From Paraburkholderia sp. BCC1886 (lineage in GTDB: Bacteria; Pseudomonadota; Gammaproteobacteria; Burkholderiales; Burkholderiaceae): a DNA stretch of 64,000 nt. A model generated the notes under the pieces. The model searched no databases. It was not told where the DNA came from and worked only from the letters and a program-made list of their open reading frames with translations. The stretch is taken from the NCBI RefSeq assembly GCF_900996245.1, contig NZ_CAAJGK010000035.1, positions 1 through 64,000 on the forward strand. Direction: 5' to 3'. Of this stretch, positions 19,232 through 29,200 are shown in pieces (the stretch's first letter is position 1; every line of letters starts with the position of its first letter). The translations under genes were made by a program, and so were the position numbers.

Positions 19232-19978
19232 TCAGTGCGGCGAACTTGTACGAAGGAGTGGCTTCACTACCGGCCACACGTTGTTGAGTAGCACTGCCTG
19301 TGCCTGCTGGGTCGGATGCATCTGATCGGCCTGGAACATCTCCGGTTTATCCGCAATGCCGTCGAGTAGAAACGGGACTAACGCCGTATGCATCTGCTTT
19401 GACAGGTCTCCATAAAGCGCGTGGAACTTTTGCGTGTAGTCCGGGCCGTAATTAGGCGGTACGTACATGCCGACGAGCACGACCTTCGCATGACCTTGCT
19501 GCGCCTGTTCGACGATCGTGCGCAAATTGTCCTGAGTCGTGGCAAGCGGCACGCCGCGTAACGCGTCGTTCGCACCCAGTTCCACGATGACGATGGCTGG
19601 CTTCAGGCGTTGCATCAACACGGGCAGGCGCGCTCGTCCACCGCTCGTCGTGTCGCCGCTGATGCTGGCATTCGCAACGCTATAATCGACCCGCTCCTCG
19701 GCGAGTCGTTGGCGCAGCAGAGCCACCCAGCCCGAGTCGCGAGGCAGTCCGTACTCGGCCGAGATGCTGTCGCCGAGTACTACGATCACCGGCTTGGCCG
19801 CGTTGGGCGTATTCACGGCGGGAGCAGTCGCGACAGTCGCAGCATTCGCCGCCCACGCGGCCGACGAAAAGAAGGGCATAGCAAACAGGGCAGCGGCCAG
19901 GGAGGCCGTGCCGAATGCCGTAGTCAGCGCCGCCGTGCGCGGCGCTATGGCGCGCACTTTCAACCTACGCTTCACCAT
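19232..19978 (-). CDS. tesA: Arylesterase / lysophospholipase (GDSL hydrolase, TesA-like)
   Basis: A 248-residue SGNH/GDSL serine hydrolase with a signal peptide (residues 1-43, ending SSAAWA), so it acts in the periplasm. Block I VVLGDSISAEYGL places the nucleophile at Ser71, block III GAND is at 135-138, and block V is Asp218-x-x-His221 in QADQMHP. Family members cleave aryl esters, acyl-thioesters and lysophospholipids. The chosen ATG at 19976-19978 gives the most natural signal peptide but lacks a ribosome binding site, as does the divergent ybbA start, which shares the same CATG. The tesA/ybbA divergent pair is conserved from E. coli. Confidence 0.92.
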   Translation of the reverse strand: MVKRRLKVRAIAPRTAALTTAFGTASLAAALFAMPFFSSAAWAANAATVATAPAVNTPNAAKPVIVVLGDSISAEYGLPRDSGWVALLRQRLAEERVDYSVANASISGDTTSGGRARLPVLMQRLKPAIVIVELGANDALRGVPLATTQDNLRTIVEQAQQGHAKVVLVGMYVPPNYGPDYTQKFHALYGDLSKQMHTALVPFLLDGIADKPEMFQADQMHPTQQAQAVLLNNVWPVVKPLLRTSSPH

Positions 19979-20663
19979 GCTAAACAAAACTGATCCGGTC
20001 ATTGAAGTGCGGGGTTTGTGCAAGAAGGTTAAGGATGCAACGGGCGAACTGACGATCCTCGACAACATCGATCTTGCTATCGATGCGGGCAGCAGTGTGG
20101 CGATCGTCGGCGCATCGGGGTCGGGCAAGTCTACGCTGCTCGGCTTGCTCGCAGGGTTGGACAGTGCGAGCTCGGGCTCGGTTCGGCTGCTCGGGCGCGA
20201 ACTCACCGAACTCAACGAAGACGAGCGGGCCGCTTTGCGCAGCGGCTCGGTCGGTTTCGTGTTCCAGTCGTTTCAGTTGATGCCGCATCTGACGGCACTC
20301 GAGAACGTGACCTTGCCGCTGGAGTTGCGCGGCGGCGTAGGTACACGGGAAGCCGCGACGCGTGCGCGCGGCCTGCTGGAACAGGTGGGGCTCGGTCAGC
20401 GCACGGCTCACTATCCGAAGCTGCTGTCCGGCGGCGAGCAACAGCGCGTTGCGCTCGCAAGAGCGTTCGTCACGCATCCGGCCATTCTGTTTGCCGACGA
20501 GCCGACCGGCAGTCTCGACGCCGCTACGGGGCATGCGGTGATCGACCTCATGTTCCAGATGAATCGCGCGAACGGTGCCACGCTGATTCTCGTGACACAC
20601 GACATCGAGCTTGCACGCCGTTGCGACAAGACCGTGACGATCGAAGCGGGCCGTCTGGCCTGA
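19977..20663 (+). CDS. ybbA: ABC transporter ATP-binding protein (YbbA / LolD-like)
   Basis: A 228-residue ATPase of the MacB/LolD/YbbA group. Walker A GASGSGKS is at residues 45-52, the Q-loop FVFQSFQLMP follows, the signature is LSGGEQQRVALARAF, and Walker B is ILFADEPTG, with the switch His in VTHD. In E. coli this ATPase works with the large permease YbbP encoded directly downstream. Here the next gene is pgi on the opposite strand, so no permease gene is attached. It starts on the same CATG as tesA, leaving no leader; an in-frame ATG at about 19947 is an alternative start. Lipid or lipoprotein export is inferred from the family. Confidence 0.9.
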   Translation: MLNKTDPVIEVRGLCKKVKDATGELTILDNIDLAIDAGSSVAIVGASGSGKSTLLGLLAGLDSASSGSVRLLGRELTELNEDERAALRSGSVGFVFQSFQLMPHLTALENVTLPLELRGGVGTREAATRARGLLEQVGLGQRTAHYPKLLSGGEQQRVALARAFVTHPAILFADEPTGSLDAATGHAVIDLMFQMNRANGATLILVTHDIELARRCDKTVTIEAGRLA

Positions 20664-20689
20664 CCGTCCATCAAAGAACGCGAGCGCAT

Positions 20690-20724
20690 AAAAAAAAGCG
20701 GGCCTTCGAGGCCCGCTTCTTTTT
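20690..20724. terminator. Bidirectional terminator between ybbA and pgi
   Basis: An A-run followed by AAGCGGGCCT, a TCG loop and AGGCCCGCTT, then CTTTTT. It lies between convergent genes and can serve both strands. Confidence 0.88.
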
Positions 20725-20732
20725 GCTTCTCT

Positions 20733-20757
20733 TCAACTCAACTCAACTCAACTCAAA
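20733..20757. repeat. 5-bp tandem repeat (TCAAC x4 + TCAAA)
   Basis: Five consecutive pentamers lie between the shared terminator and the pgi stop codon: TCAAC four times, then TCAAA. Such a pentanucleotide tract is prone to slippage and could serve as a strain-typing marker; it is outside any coding region. Confidence 0.85.
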
Positions 20758-20765
20758 CGCAGCGT

Positions 20766-22391
20766 TCAATTTTTCTTCAACGCAGCCCGGGCCCGCGCGA
20801 TCAACGCCGATGTCGACGAGTCGTGCTTCTTCCCGTCCGCGCTCGACGCGGTCAGATCCGCCTCGACCACCTTGCCCAGAATCTTGCCCAGTTCGACGCC
20901 CCACTGATCGAACGAGTTGATGTCCCAGATCGTGCCCTGCACCAGCGCCTTGTGCTCGTACAACGCGATCAGCGCGCCGAGCGAACGCGCCGTTAGCGCG
21001 TCGACCAGCAGCGTGCTGCTAGGACGGTTGCCCGGGAACGTCAGATGCGGTGCAAGCTCCGGCTTGTCCGGACCGGCCACCTTCTTCGCTTCTTCGAGCG
21101 TGCGGCCGAGCATCAGCGCCTCGCTTTGCGCGAAACAGTTGGCCAGCAGCTTCGGGTGATGACTGACCAAAGGGTGCTCCGGCGTCAGCACCGCGATGAA
21201 GTCGATCGGCACGATCGTCGGACCTTGATGCAGCATCTGGAAGAATGCGTGCTGGCCGTTCGTCCCCGGTTCGCCCCATGTCACCGCTGCCGTCGGATAG
21301 TCGACGAACTGACCGTCGAGGCGCGCCGACTTGCCGTTGCTCTCCATCTCGAGCTGTTGCAGATACGAGGGCAGATAGTGCAGCGCCTGCGAATACGGCG
21401 CGACCAGATAGCTCTGCGAGCCGAAGAAGTTGCGATACCAGATACCGATCACGCCGAGCAGCACCGGCAGATTCTTCTCGAGCGGCGCCGTGCGGAAATG
21501 CTCGTCCATCTCGTTGGCGCCGGCCAGCAGTTCGTCGAACTGCTTCGGTCCAATGGCAATGACGATCGACAAACCGACGGCCGACCACAACGAGTAACGT
21601 CCGCCGACCCAGTCCCACATCTGGAACACGTTCTCTTTGGCGATACCGAACTTGACCACCTCGGCCACGTTCGCCGACACGCCGACGAAATGCTTCGACA
21701 ACGCGCTTTCCGGACAACCCTTTTCGACGAACCAGTCGCGCAGCGAGCGCGCGTTCGTCATGGTTTCGAGCGTGGTGAACGTCTTCGAGACGATGATCGC
21801 GAGCGTTTCTTCGGGATCGATCTGCTGCATGACGTCGTATAGATCGGCGCCGTCGACATTCGACACGAAGTGCGTCGTGATGTCCGGCGTAGCCAGGTGA
21901 TGCAATGCGTGCACGACCATCTTCGGCCCGAGGTCCGAGCCGCCGATGCCGATGTTCACGACGTAACGGATGCGCTTGCCGGTGTAGCCGGTCCATGCAC
22001 CGCTGCGCACCTGCTCGGCGAACGCTGCCATCTTCGCGCGCTCGGCCTGCACTTCGGCGTGGAACGGTGCTTTCGGATCGGTGGCGCGCAACGCCGTATG
22101 CAGGACGGCGCGACCTTCGGTGGGATTGACGATCTCGCCCGCGAACATCGCGTCGCGGCGTTTTTCCACGCCGGCTTCGCGCGCGAGTTGCACGAGCAGT
22201 TTGAGCGTGTCGTCGGTGATGCGGTGCTTCGAGAAATCGGCGGCGAGACCGCCGCCTGCGAACGCGAAACGCTCGGCGCGGGTCGGGGCGGGGTCGTTTT
22301 CGGGAGCGAACCAGTCGCGCATGTGCGCGTCGCGAATCCCGTCGTAATGCGTTTGCAGCGTGGACCAGGTGGGAAGAGTGTTCTGGGTCAT
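20766..22391 (-). CDS. pgi: Glucose-6-phosphate isomerase
   Basis: A 541-residue cytosolic enzyme interconverting glucose-6-phosphate and fructose-6-phosphate. Family signatures are [15 protein letters not shown] in the first sugar-phosphate-binding domain, [13 protein letters not shown], the conserved [11 protein letters not shown], the block [10 protein letters not shown] and the late [10 protein letters not shown]. The length fits the long bacterial PGI class (E. coli 549). ATG 22389-22391 begins directly at the family start. It supplies fructose-6-phosphate, which is also the entry to mannose and GDP-mannose synthesis used by manC at the right end of the window, though the two are not linked in an operon. 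Confidence 0.97.
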   Translation of the reverse strand: MTQNTLPTWSTLQTHYDGIRDAHMRDWFAPENDPAPTRAERFAFAGGGLAADFSKHRITDDTLKLLVQLAREAGVEKRRDAMFAGEIVNPTEGRAVLHTALRATDPKAPFHAEVQAERAKMAAFAEQVRSGAWTGYTGKRIRYVVNIGIGGSDLGPKMVVHALHHLATPDITTHFVSNVDGADLYDVMQQIDPEETLAIIVSKTFTTLETMTNARSLRDWFVEKGCPESALSKHFVGVSANVAEVVKFGIAKENVFQMWDWVGGRYSLWSAVGLSIVIAIGPKQFDELLAGANEMDEHFRTAPLEKNLPVLLGVIGIWYRNFFGSQSYLVAPYSQALHYLPSYLQQLEMESNGKSARLDGQFVDYPTAAVTWGEPGTNGQHAFFQMLHQGPTIVPIDFIAVLTPEHPLVSHHPKLLANCFAQSEALMLGRTLEEAKKVAGPDKPELAPHLTFPGNRPSSTLLVDALTARSLGALIALYEHKALVQGTIWDINSFDQWGVELGKILGKVVEADLTASSADGKKHDSSTSALIARARAALKKN

Positions 22392-22702
22392 AGCGTCCGT
22401 CTAACGAAAGGGCTCGGGGAATGGCGCGCGCATGAAGCGCCGCCGACGATGATGCAACGATGCTGTTAGAGCGTCACCGCGCGGCCGGGTTCGCCGCGGG
22501 TTGCGCTGACACGGGCTGCAAGCTGTCTGCAAGCAGCACGAGGCTGGCGTGATGAACCGAGGCCGAACCGAAGCCGAACCGAAGCCGCCGCGCCAACGTG
22601 ATGAGCCAGTATAGCGGCCTCGTGTGAAGAACTGCAGCGTAGTGGGCACGCCGCGCATAGTCTGGGACTCGTCCCTCGCATGATGCGTGCGCTGCAAATC
22701 CT
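22392..22702. other. Intergenic region between nnr and pgi, with 11-bp tandem repeats
   Basis: A 311-bp gap between two same-strand genes. It contains three tandem 11-bp units at 22555-22587 (AACCGAGGCCG then AACCGAAGCCG twice) and a short CTGCAAGC direct repeat near 22517-22533. The pgi promoter should lie here on the minus strand, but no convincing -35/-10 pair was found. No small gene is supported. Confidence 0.5.
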
Positions 22703-24331
22703 TCAAGCGTCCGTGGCCGGATAGAACAAACGGTTGAGCAGGGTACGCACCATCGGCGCGAGTTCGCCGGCTGTCAGACCGGCCGGCCCTTGGCCCTGCG
22801 CGGTCAATGTATCGGCGGCGAGGCCGTGCAGATAGACGCCCGCCAGTGCCGCCTCATAGCGCGGCAAATGCTGCGCGAGCAGTGCGCCGATGATGCCGCC
22901 GAGCACATCGCCGGTCCCGCCGGTGGCGAGCGCCGCATTGCCGGTCGGATTGATCGCGACGCGGCCGTCCGGCGCGGCGATCACCGTGCCGGTGCCCTTC
23001 AGCACGATGACCGCGGCAAAGCGTGCCGCCAGCGCACGCGCGGCGGCGAGCCGGTCGCGCTGCACGCCGGGCGCGTCGGTGCCGAGCAGCCGCGCGGCTT
23101 CCAGCGGATGCGGCGTCAACACGCACGGGTCGCCTCGTACGCCGCGCGCGTTGACTTCGGCGGCGAGTGCCGGGTCTTTGGAAATCAGGTTCAGCGCATC
23201 GGCGTCGAACAGCTTGGGCACGTCGAGCCGCAACACGTCGTGCAGAACCTGCGTGGCACGCTCGCGATGACCCATGCCGCAGCCGATCGCGAGCGCATCC
23301 ATCGTGTCGAGCGGCAGATCGTCCACTGCATGCAGCATCAGTTCCGGATGCGGCGGATCGTAGGGCGGTGCGCCTTCGCCGAGCAACGCGACATGCACTT
23401 TGCCCGCGCCGGTATACAGCGCCGCGCGCGAGGCGAGAATCGGCGCGCCGCACATGCCCGTGTCGCCGCCCACCACTGCGAGGCTGCCGAAGCTGCCCTT
23501 GTTGGTCGAGAAATCGCGCGGCGGCAGAAAGCGGGCGAACAGGTCGGGCGCGTTCAGTTGCACGGTGCTACGACCGCTGCCACTGCTCTCACTGCTCTCA
23601 CTGCCGGTATCGGTCCCGATCGGCGCAACGGTCACCGCGCCCGCCACGTCGCGTCCTTGCGCGGTAAAGAGTCCCGGCTTTGCGGCGATGAAACTCAGGG
23701 TATGCGTCGCATGAACCGCAACGGCGTCGTGTTCGCCGACGATCGTCCCCGTGTCGCTGTCCAGACCGCTCGGCACGTCGAGCGCCAGCACACCGCCGAC
23801 CCGCGGCCGGGCCTTCGCGCGCTGCGTGAGTCGCCGCGCGACATCCGCGAAAACGCCTTCGAGCGGCCGGGTCAAGCCGATGCCGAACATGCCGTCCACC
23901 AGCCACGTATAAGCATCGAATGAAGCGGGCGGGGTGGTCGACATGGCCACGCCCGCGGCGCGTGCCGCGTCGAGCGCCCAGCGCGCATCGTCCGGCTTGA
24001 CCTCGACCGGCATGCACAGTTCGACCGCGATGCCGGCACGGTGCAACTCGGTCGCCAGCACGAGCGCGTCGCCGCCGTTGTTGCCCGGCCCGGCGATCAG
24101 CCAGACCTTGTGTTTCGAGCGGTCGGTCGAGCCGCCGCGCGCGGATGGGCGGGTGATCTGCTCATGCAGGAAGCTCGCGGCCGCGCGGCCCGCGCGGGAC
24201 ATCAACGTATGCTCGGGCAGACTCGCGGCGGCGCCGGTTTCGGCGCTGCGCAATTCGGCCAGTGTGAGGAGGGGAAGCGCGCGATCGCGCGGGTCGATGA
24301 GTGTCGGTGGCGTGAGGTCGGCTTCTGTCAT
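22703..24331 (-). CDS. nnr: Bifunctional NAD(P)H-hydrate epimerase / ADP-dependent dehydratase
   Basis: A 542-residue repair enzyme. The N-terminal YjeF_N domain epimerises damaged NAD(P)HX (GPGNNGGDALVLA phosphate loop), and the C-terminal ribokinase-like domain dehydrates it with ADP (NPTGNAALATGGTGDVLGG, with the catalytic Asp in GTGD). ATG 24329-24331 is preferred over TTG 24358, though neither has a clear ribosome binding site. The interdomain linker contains a Ser/Glu/Gly stretch (TGSESSESSGSG) made by a 9-bp tandem repeat at 23582-23599. The neighbouring gene upstream on the same strand is a FAD oxidase 141 bp away; no direct pathway link is evident. Confidence 0.95.
   Translation of the reverse strand: MTEADLTPPTLIDPRDRALPLLTLAELRSAETGAAASLPEHTLMSRAGRAAASFLHEQITRPSARGGSTDRSKHKVWLIAGPGNNGGDALVLATELHRAGIAVELCMPVEVKPDDARWALDAARAAGVAMSTTPPASFDAYTWLVDGMFGIGLTRPLEGVFADVARRLTQRAKARPRVGGVLALDVPSGLDSDTGTIVGEHDAVAVHATHTLSFIAAKPGLFTAQGRDVAGAVTVAPIGTDTGSESSESSGSGRSTVQLNAPDLFARFLPPRDFSTNKGSFGSLAVVGGDTGMCGAPILASRAALYTGAGKVHVALLGEGAPPYDPPHPELMLHAVDDLPLDTMDALAIGCGMGHRERATQVLHDVLRLDVPKLFDADALNLISKDPALAAEVNARGVRGDPCVLTPHPLEAARLLGTDAPGVQRDRLAAARALAARFAAVIVLKGTGTVIAAPDGRVAINPTGNAALATGGTGDVLGGIIGALLAQHLPRYEAALAGVYLHGLAADTLTAQGQGPAGLTAGELAPMVRTLLNRLFYPATDA
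23582..23599. repeat. 9-bp in-frame tandem repeat in the nnr linker
   Basis: ACTGCTCTC occurs twice in direct succession and is followed by a partial third copy (ACTGCC). On the coding strand it encodes part of a Ser/Glu/Gly linker between the epimerase and dehydratase domains; because the unit is a multiple of three, copy changes would preserve the frame. Confidence 0.8.
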
Positions 24332-24472
24332 GGCGAGCGGGGCGAACGCCTTGGTCAAGGCGAGGAAGCGGGGGAGTCGCTATGGTAGTGCGGATAGCCG
24401 GGTCGTGCGAGCAGGGAAGGGTATATGGCGCGCCCGGCTCGCGCACCCTGCGGCCGGTGTTGCGCCAGGTCG

Positions 24473-25771
24473 TTATTGAAAACGATCCGCGCGTACCGCG
24501 CTCAACGTGTCTTCGGGCAGATCCGGCGTCGTGCCGCTCATCAGGTCGGCGACCAGCTTGCCGGCGCCGCAGGCTAGTCCCCAGCCTGCCGGACCATGGC
24601 CGAGATTGACGAAGAGCCGCGGATGCAGCGCATTGCCGATCACCGGCAAGCCATCGGGCGACAACAGCTTCACGCCTTCCCACGGCAGCGCCGCCGAAAT
24701 TCGCGCGGCGCCCGGAATCCAGTCGTGCGTGGCCTGACCGAGCAAGGCCAGCGCTTCCTTGGTCACCGCTTCGCCCAATGGCTTGTCGAGTTGCGCCGCG
24801 GCTTGCAGAACCGCACCGCCCGCAATGCGCAAGCGATGGTTCATCCGGCTGATCGCAATGCGCTTCACCGCATCGACGATTGCCACGTGCGGCGCGCATT
24901 CTTCATGCGCGATCGGCGCGACCAGCGTGTGCATACGCAGCGGATGCAGCGGCAGGCGCAAACCGAGCCGTTCCAGCAGCGCGAGGCTGCCGTGACCCGC
25001 GGCGACCACGACCGCATCCGCATGAATTACATCGACTTCACGCGAGCGCGACGTCGCGCCTGGCCGCGGCGCCAGTTCCACCGACGCGCGCTGGCCTTCC
25101 AGGCGGATCGACGAGACTTCGCAGCCGAGCATGAACTGCACGCCGCCTTGCGTATCGAGCGTCTGTTTGATCAGCTTGGCGAACAGAGGGCAATTGGCGG
25201 TGCGTTCATCGTCGAACAGCACGCCGCCGGCAAACTCGGGCTCGGTGCGCACCGAATGTTCGAACGCGGCGCATTCCTCGGGCGTGAGCACGTGATGGGG
25301 CACTTCGAAGCGACGCAGCAGTTCGAGCGCGGGCTGCGTGTCTTCCCATTCGTGCGCGGCACGCACGAGATAGAGCAGGCCGCTCGCCTGTTCGAACTCG
25401 AGGCCGAAGCGCGCTTCGATATCGGCCATCGCTTCGCGCGATGCCTCGATGAGCGGCCTCAGCCGCGCATATTGCCGGGCGAATGCCTCGGGCTCCTGCA
25501 ACGCGCCCAACTGTTTGACGAACTGACGCGCGGGCCCATTGAAGCCGGCCTTGTTGACGACACCGTTTTTTGCGTTGTGGCGGCTTGCCATGAAGGTGGG
25601 ACCGAACCAGACGTCGAGCGGTGTCGGCAGCACGGTGCCGGCGTGGCCATAGGTCGCGCCTTGCGCGACGGTGGCGTGGCGCTCGACGACGCAGACCCGG
25701 TGACCGGCCGCGCGCAACTGATAAGCGGTGGCGACCCCCACGATTCCGCCGCCAATGACGATGACATCCAT
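24473..25771 (-). CDS. FAD-dependent D-amino acid dehydrogenase (DadA-like)
   Basis: ATG 25769-25771 gives a 432-residue protein that starts at the dinucleotide-binding strand MDVIVIGGGIVGVATAYQL, the expected N-terminus; the length is the same as for E. coli DadA. The DAO fold continues with VVERHATVAQGATYGHAGTV, and the C-terminal FAD motif is LFVNLGHGPAGWGLACGAGK. Such enzymes deaminate D-amino acids and pass electrons to the respiratory chain, acting at the inner face of the membrane. No alanine racemase gene is adjacent, so it may be a DadA paralogue with a different substrate. The 5-prime open extension of about 50 codons has no ribosome binding site and was excluded. Confidence 0.88.
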   Translation of the reverse strand: MDVIVIGGGIVGVATAYQLRAAGHRVCVVERHATVAQGATYGHAGTVLPTPLDVWFGPTFMASRHNAKNGVVNKAGFNGPARQFVKQLGALQEPEAFARQYARLRPLIEASREAMADIEARFGLEFEQASGLLYLVRAAHEWEDTQPALELLRRFEVPHHVLTPEECAAFEHSVRTEPEFAGGVLFDDERTANCPLFAKLIKQTLDTQGGVQFMLGCEVSSIRLEGQRASVELAPRPGATSRSREVDVIHADAVVVAAGHGSLALLERLGLRLPLHPLRMHTLVAPIAHEECAPHVAIVDAVKRIAISRMNHRLRIAGGAVLQAAAQLDKPLGEAVTKEALALLGQATHDWIPGAARISAALPWEGVKLLSPDGLPVIGNALHPRLFVNLGHGPAGWGLACGAGKLVADLMSGTTPDLPEDTLSAVRADRFQ

Positions 25772-26218
25772 GTTCTGGTTCGATTTGCCGGTGGGACGCC
25801 GAACCGGCGGGCGCCCGTAGAGCGTGGCATGCGGTGCGGCCGGCATCCAGCAAGCCGCTCGCACCGATCTGATGAAAGGCGGAATGATATCAGCCAAACC
25901 GTCCACCCGGCGACGCACGCGCCGCCTCATGCGCCGGCTTGCCCCAGGTGCGCGCGAGCGTGCAGAGGGGCGGCAGGCGGGCGCGAAGCAGGCTCCCCGT
26001 AGATCGCAAGCAGCGCGCGGCGCCCATCTTCAGCGCCACGGCAAGCCCGCTGGAAGGCCGTTCCCGGGGTATAATCCCGCACTTCCTTTGCGCCTCACGT
26101 CGCCTTACGCGCGACCCATCGGCGCAATTCGGTGCAAATCATCAGCGAGCGGCGCATCCCATCCGCCTCTTTCATCGGCAACATTCATCGGCATCATTAG
26201 CGACGCAACGTCAAGTCC
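25772..26218. other. Divergent intergenic region upstream of purL
   Basis: A 447-bp interval between dadA-like and purL reading outward. A perfect TATAAT is present at 26070-26075, about 145 bp before the purL start, within GGGGTATAATCCCG; the best upstream -35 is poor, so this is only a candidate promoter. GC-rich frames here give long open readings but none has a ribosome binding site or recognisable product. Confidence 0.45.
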
Positions 26219-29200
26219 ATGGCCCACTTCTCGTGTTTCCCCGGTGCTTCGGCCCTTTCCGATTTCCGTCAAACCCGCCTGCTCGACACGCTTACGCGCA
26301 TCGACAGCAATATCACCGGCGTGCGCGGTCAGTATCTGCATTTCGTCAACGCCCAGACGCCGCTGTCGGCCGAAGACAACGCGAAGATCGAAGCACTGAT
26401 GCACTACGGCGATCCGCTCGACGAAGTCAAGGAACGCGGCACGGCCGAAACCTTCCTGGTCGTGCCGCGCTTCGGCACCGTGTCGCCGTGGGCCAGCAAG
26501 GCAACCGACATCGCGCACCTGTGCGGACTCACGCAGGTGCGTCGTATCGAGCGAGGGGTCGAATACACGGTCACGCTCAAGAGCGGTTTGCTGGGCGGCA
26601 AGAAAGCGCTTTCGGACGAAGCTCGCGCCGCCGTGGCCGCCGCGTTGCACGACCGCATGACCGAAAGCCTGTCGCCCTCGCGTGACCATGCACTGCATCT
26701 GTTCGACGAACTGCCGGCCAAGCCGCTGCAAACCGTCGACGTGCTGGGCCACGGCCGCGCCGCGCTGGAAACGGCGAACGCCGAACTGGGGCTCGCGCTC
26801 GCCGACGACGAAATCGACTACCTGGTCGACGCGTTCACGAAGCTCGGCCGCAATCCCACCGACGTCGAACTGATGATGTTCGCGCAGGCCAACAGCGAAC
26901 ACTGCCGCCACAAGATTTTCAACGCCGACTGGACCATCGACGGCGAGAAGCAGGACATCTCGCTATTCAACATGATCCGCAATACGGAAAAGCTGAACCC
27001 GCAAGGCACGATCGTCGCGTACTCGGACAACTCGGCGATCATGGCGGGCGGCGTGGCCGAGCGCTGGTTCCCGCGCACGCCGGCCGACGCGCAAGCGGGT
27101 GCGCTGCCCGAGCACTATCGCCGCAACGTCGAGCTCACGCACACGTTGATGAAGGTGGAAACGCACAATCACCCGACGGCCATCTCGCCGTTCCCGGGCG
27201 CATCCACCGGCGCAGGCGGCGAGATCCGCGACGAAGGCGCGACCGGCCGTGGCGCGCGTCCGAAAGCGGGCCTGGCCGGTTTTACGGTATCGAATCTGTC
27301 CCTGCCCGATGGCGTCGAAGCATGGGAAAACGCGCGTGACGCCGCGCAGCCGCTCGCGCACCGCAACCCCGCCGACAAACACGAAGCGTATGGCCGGCCC
27401 GACCGCATCGCGTCGCCATTGCAGATCATGATCGACGGGCCGCTCGGCGGCGCCGCGTTCAACAACGAGTTCGGCCGGCCGAATCTGGGCGGCTATTTCC
27501 GCGCGTACGAGCAGAACGTCGCGGGCCTCGTGCGCGGCTATCACAAGCCGATCATGATCGCGGGCGGCATCGGCAACATCTCCGACCAGCACACGCACAA
27601 GCACGATCTGCCGGAAGGCTCGCTGCTGATCCAGATCGGCGGCCCGGGCATGCGGATCGGCATGGGCGGCGGCGCGGCCAGTTCGATGGCGACCGGCACG
27701 AATACCGCCGAACTCGATTTCGACTCCGTTCAGCGCGGCAATCCGGAAATCGAGCGGCGCGCGCAGGAAGTGATCAACGCGTGCTGGCAACTCGGCGAGC
27801 ACAACCCGATTCTGAGCATTCACGACGTGGGTGCAGGCGGTTTGTCGAACGCGTTCCCGGAAGTGGTGGACGGCGCGGGCAAGGGCGCGAATTTCGATCT
27901 GCGCAAGATCCAGCTGGAAGAGAGCGGTTTGTCGCCGCGTGAAATCTGGTCGAACGAAGCGCAGGAGCGTTACGTGCTGGCCATCGCGCCGGCCGATCTG
28001 CCGGCGTTCCAGGCCATGTGCGAGCGTGAGCGTTGTCCGTTCGCGGTGGTCGGTACGGCGACGGCCGAGCGTCAGTTGAAAGTGATCGATTCCGAAAACA
28101 GCGACGCACACGCGCACGAACCCGTCGACATGCCGATGGAAGTGCTGCTCGGCAAGGCGCCGCGGATGCATCGCGACGTCAGACGCGTCGAGCGCAAGCT
28201 CGAACCGGTCGACGTCACGGGCCTCGTGCTCGCCGATGTCGCGACGAGCGTGCTGCGTCATCCGACGGTGGCGAGCAAATCGTTCCTGATTACGATCGGC
28301 GACCGGTCGGTGGGCGGCACCACGGCGCGCGACCAGATGGTCGGTCCGTGGCAGGTGCCGGTGGCCGACGTCGCGATCACCACGATGGACTACGCGGGCT
28401 TCCGCGGTGAAGCGATGACCATGGCCGAGCGTACGCCGCTCGCCGTGATCGATGCACCGGCGTCGGGCCGCATGGCGGTCGGCGAGGCGGTCACCAACAT
28501 CGCGGCCGCACCGATCGCGTCGCTGGACAAGCTCAAGCTGTCGGCCAACTGGATGGCCGCGTGCGGCGCCCCCGGCGAAGACGCCGCGCTGTACGACACG
28601 GTGAAGGCCATCGGCATGGAACTGTGCCCGGCACTCGGCATCAGCATTCCGGTCGGCAAGGATTCGCTGTCGATGCGCACGAAGTGGGAAGACCGCGGCG
28701 TGGCCAAAGAAGTCGTCGCGCCGGTTTCGCTGATCATCTCCGCGTTTGCGCCGGTCGAAGACGTGCGTCGTCATCTCACACCGCAACTGCGTCGTATCGG
28801 CGGCACCGACGGTGTGGGCGACACGGTGCTGATCGCCATCGACCTCGGTCGCGGCAAGCATCGGCTGGGCGGCAGCATTCTCGCGCAGGTCACGCAGCAG
28901 GTCGGCGACTCGGTGCCGGACGTCGATAGCGCGGAAGACCTGAAGCGCTTCTTTACGGCCATCCAGGCGCTGAATCAGGACGGCAAGCTGCTCGCCTATC
29001 ACGACCGGTCGGACGGCGGCCTGTGGGCGACGGTGTGCGAAATGGCGTTCGCGGGTCACGTCGGCGTGTCGCTGAACGTCGACATGCTGGTGCTCGATCC
29101 GAATCACGAATCCGATTTCGGCGATGCCAAAGACTGGGCGAAGCAGACCAGCGGCCGCCGCGAAGATCGCACGATCCGCGCGCTGTTCAACGAAGAACTC

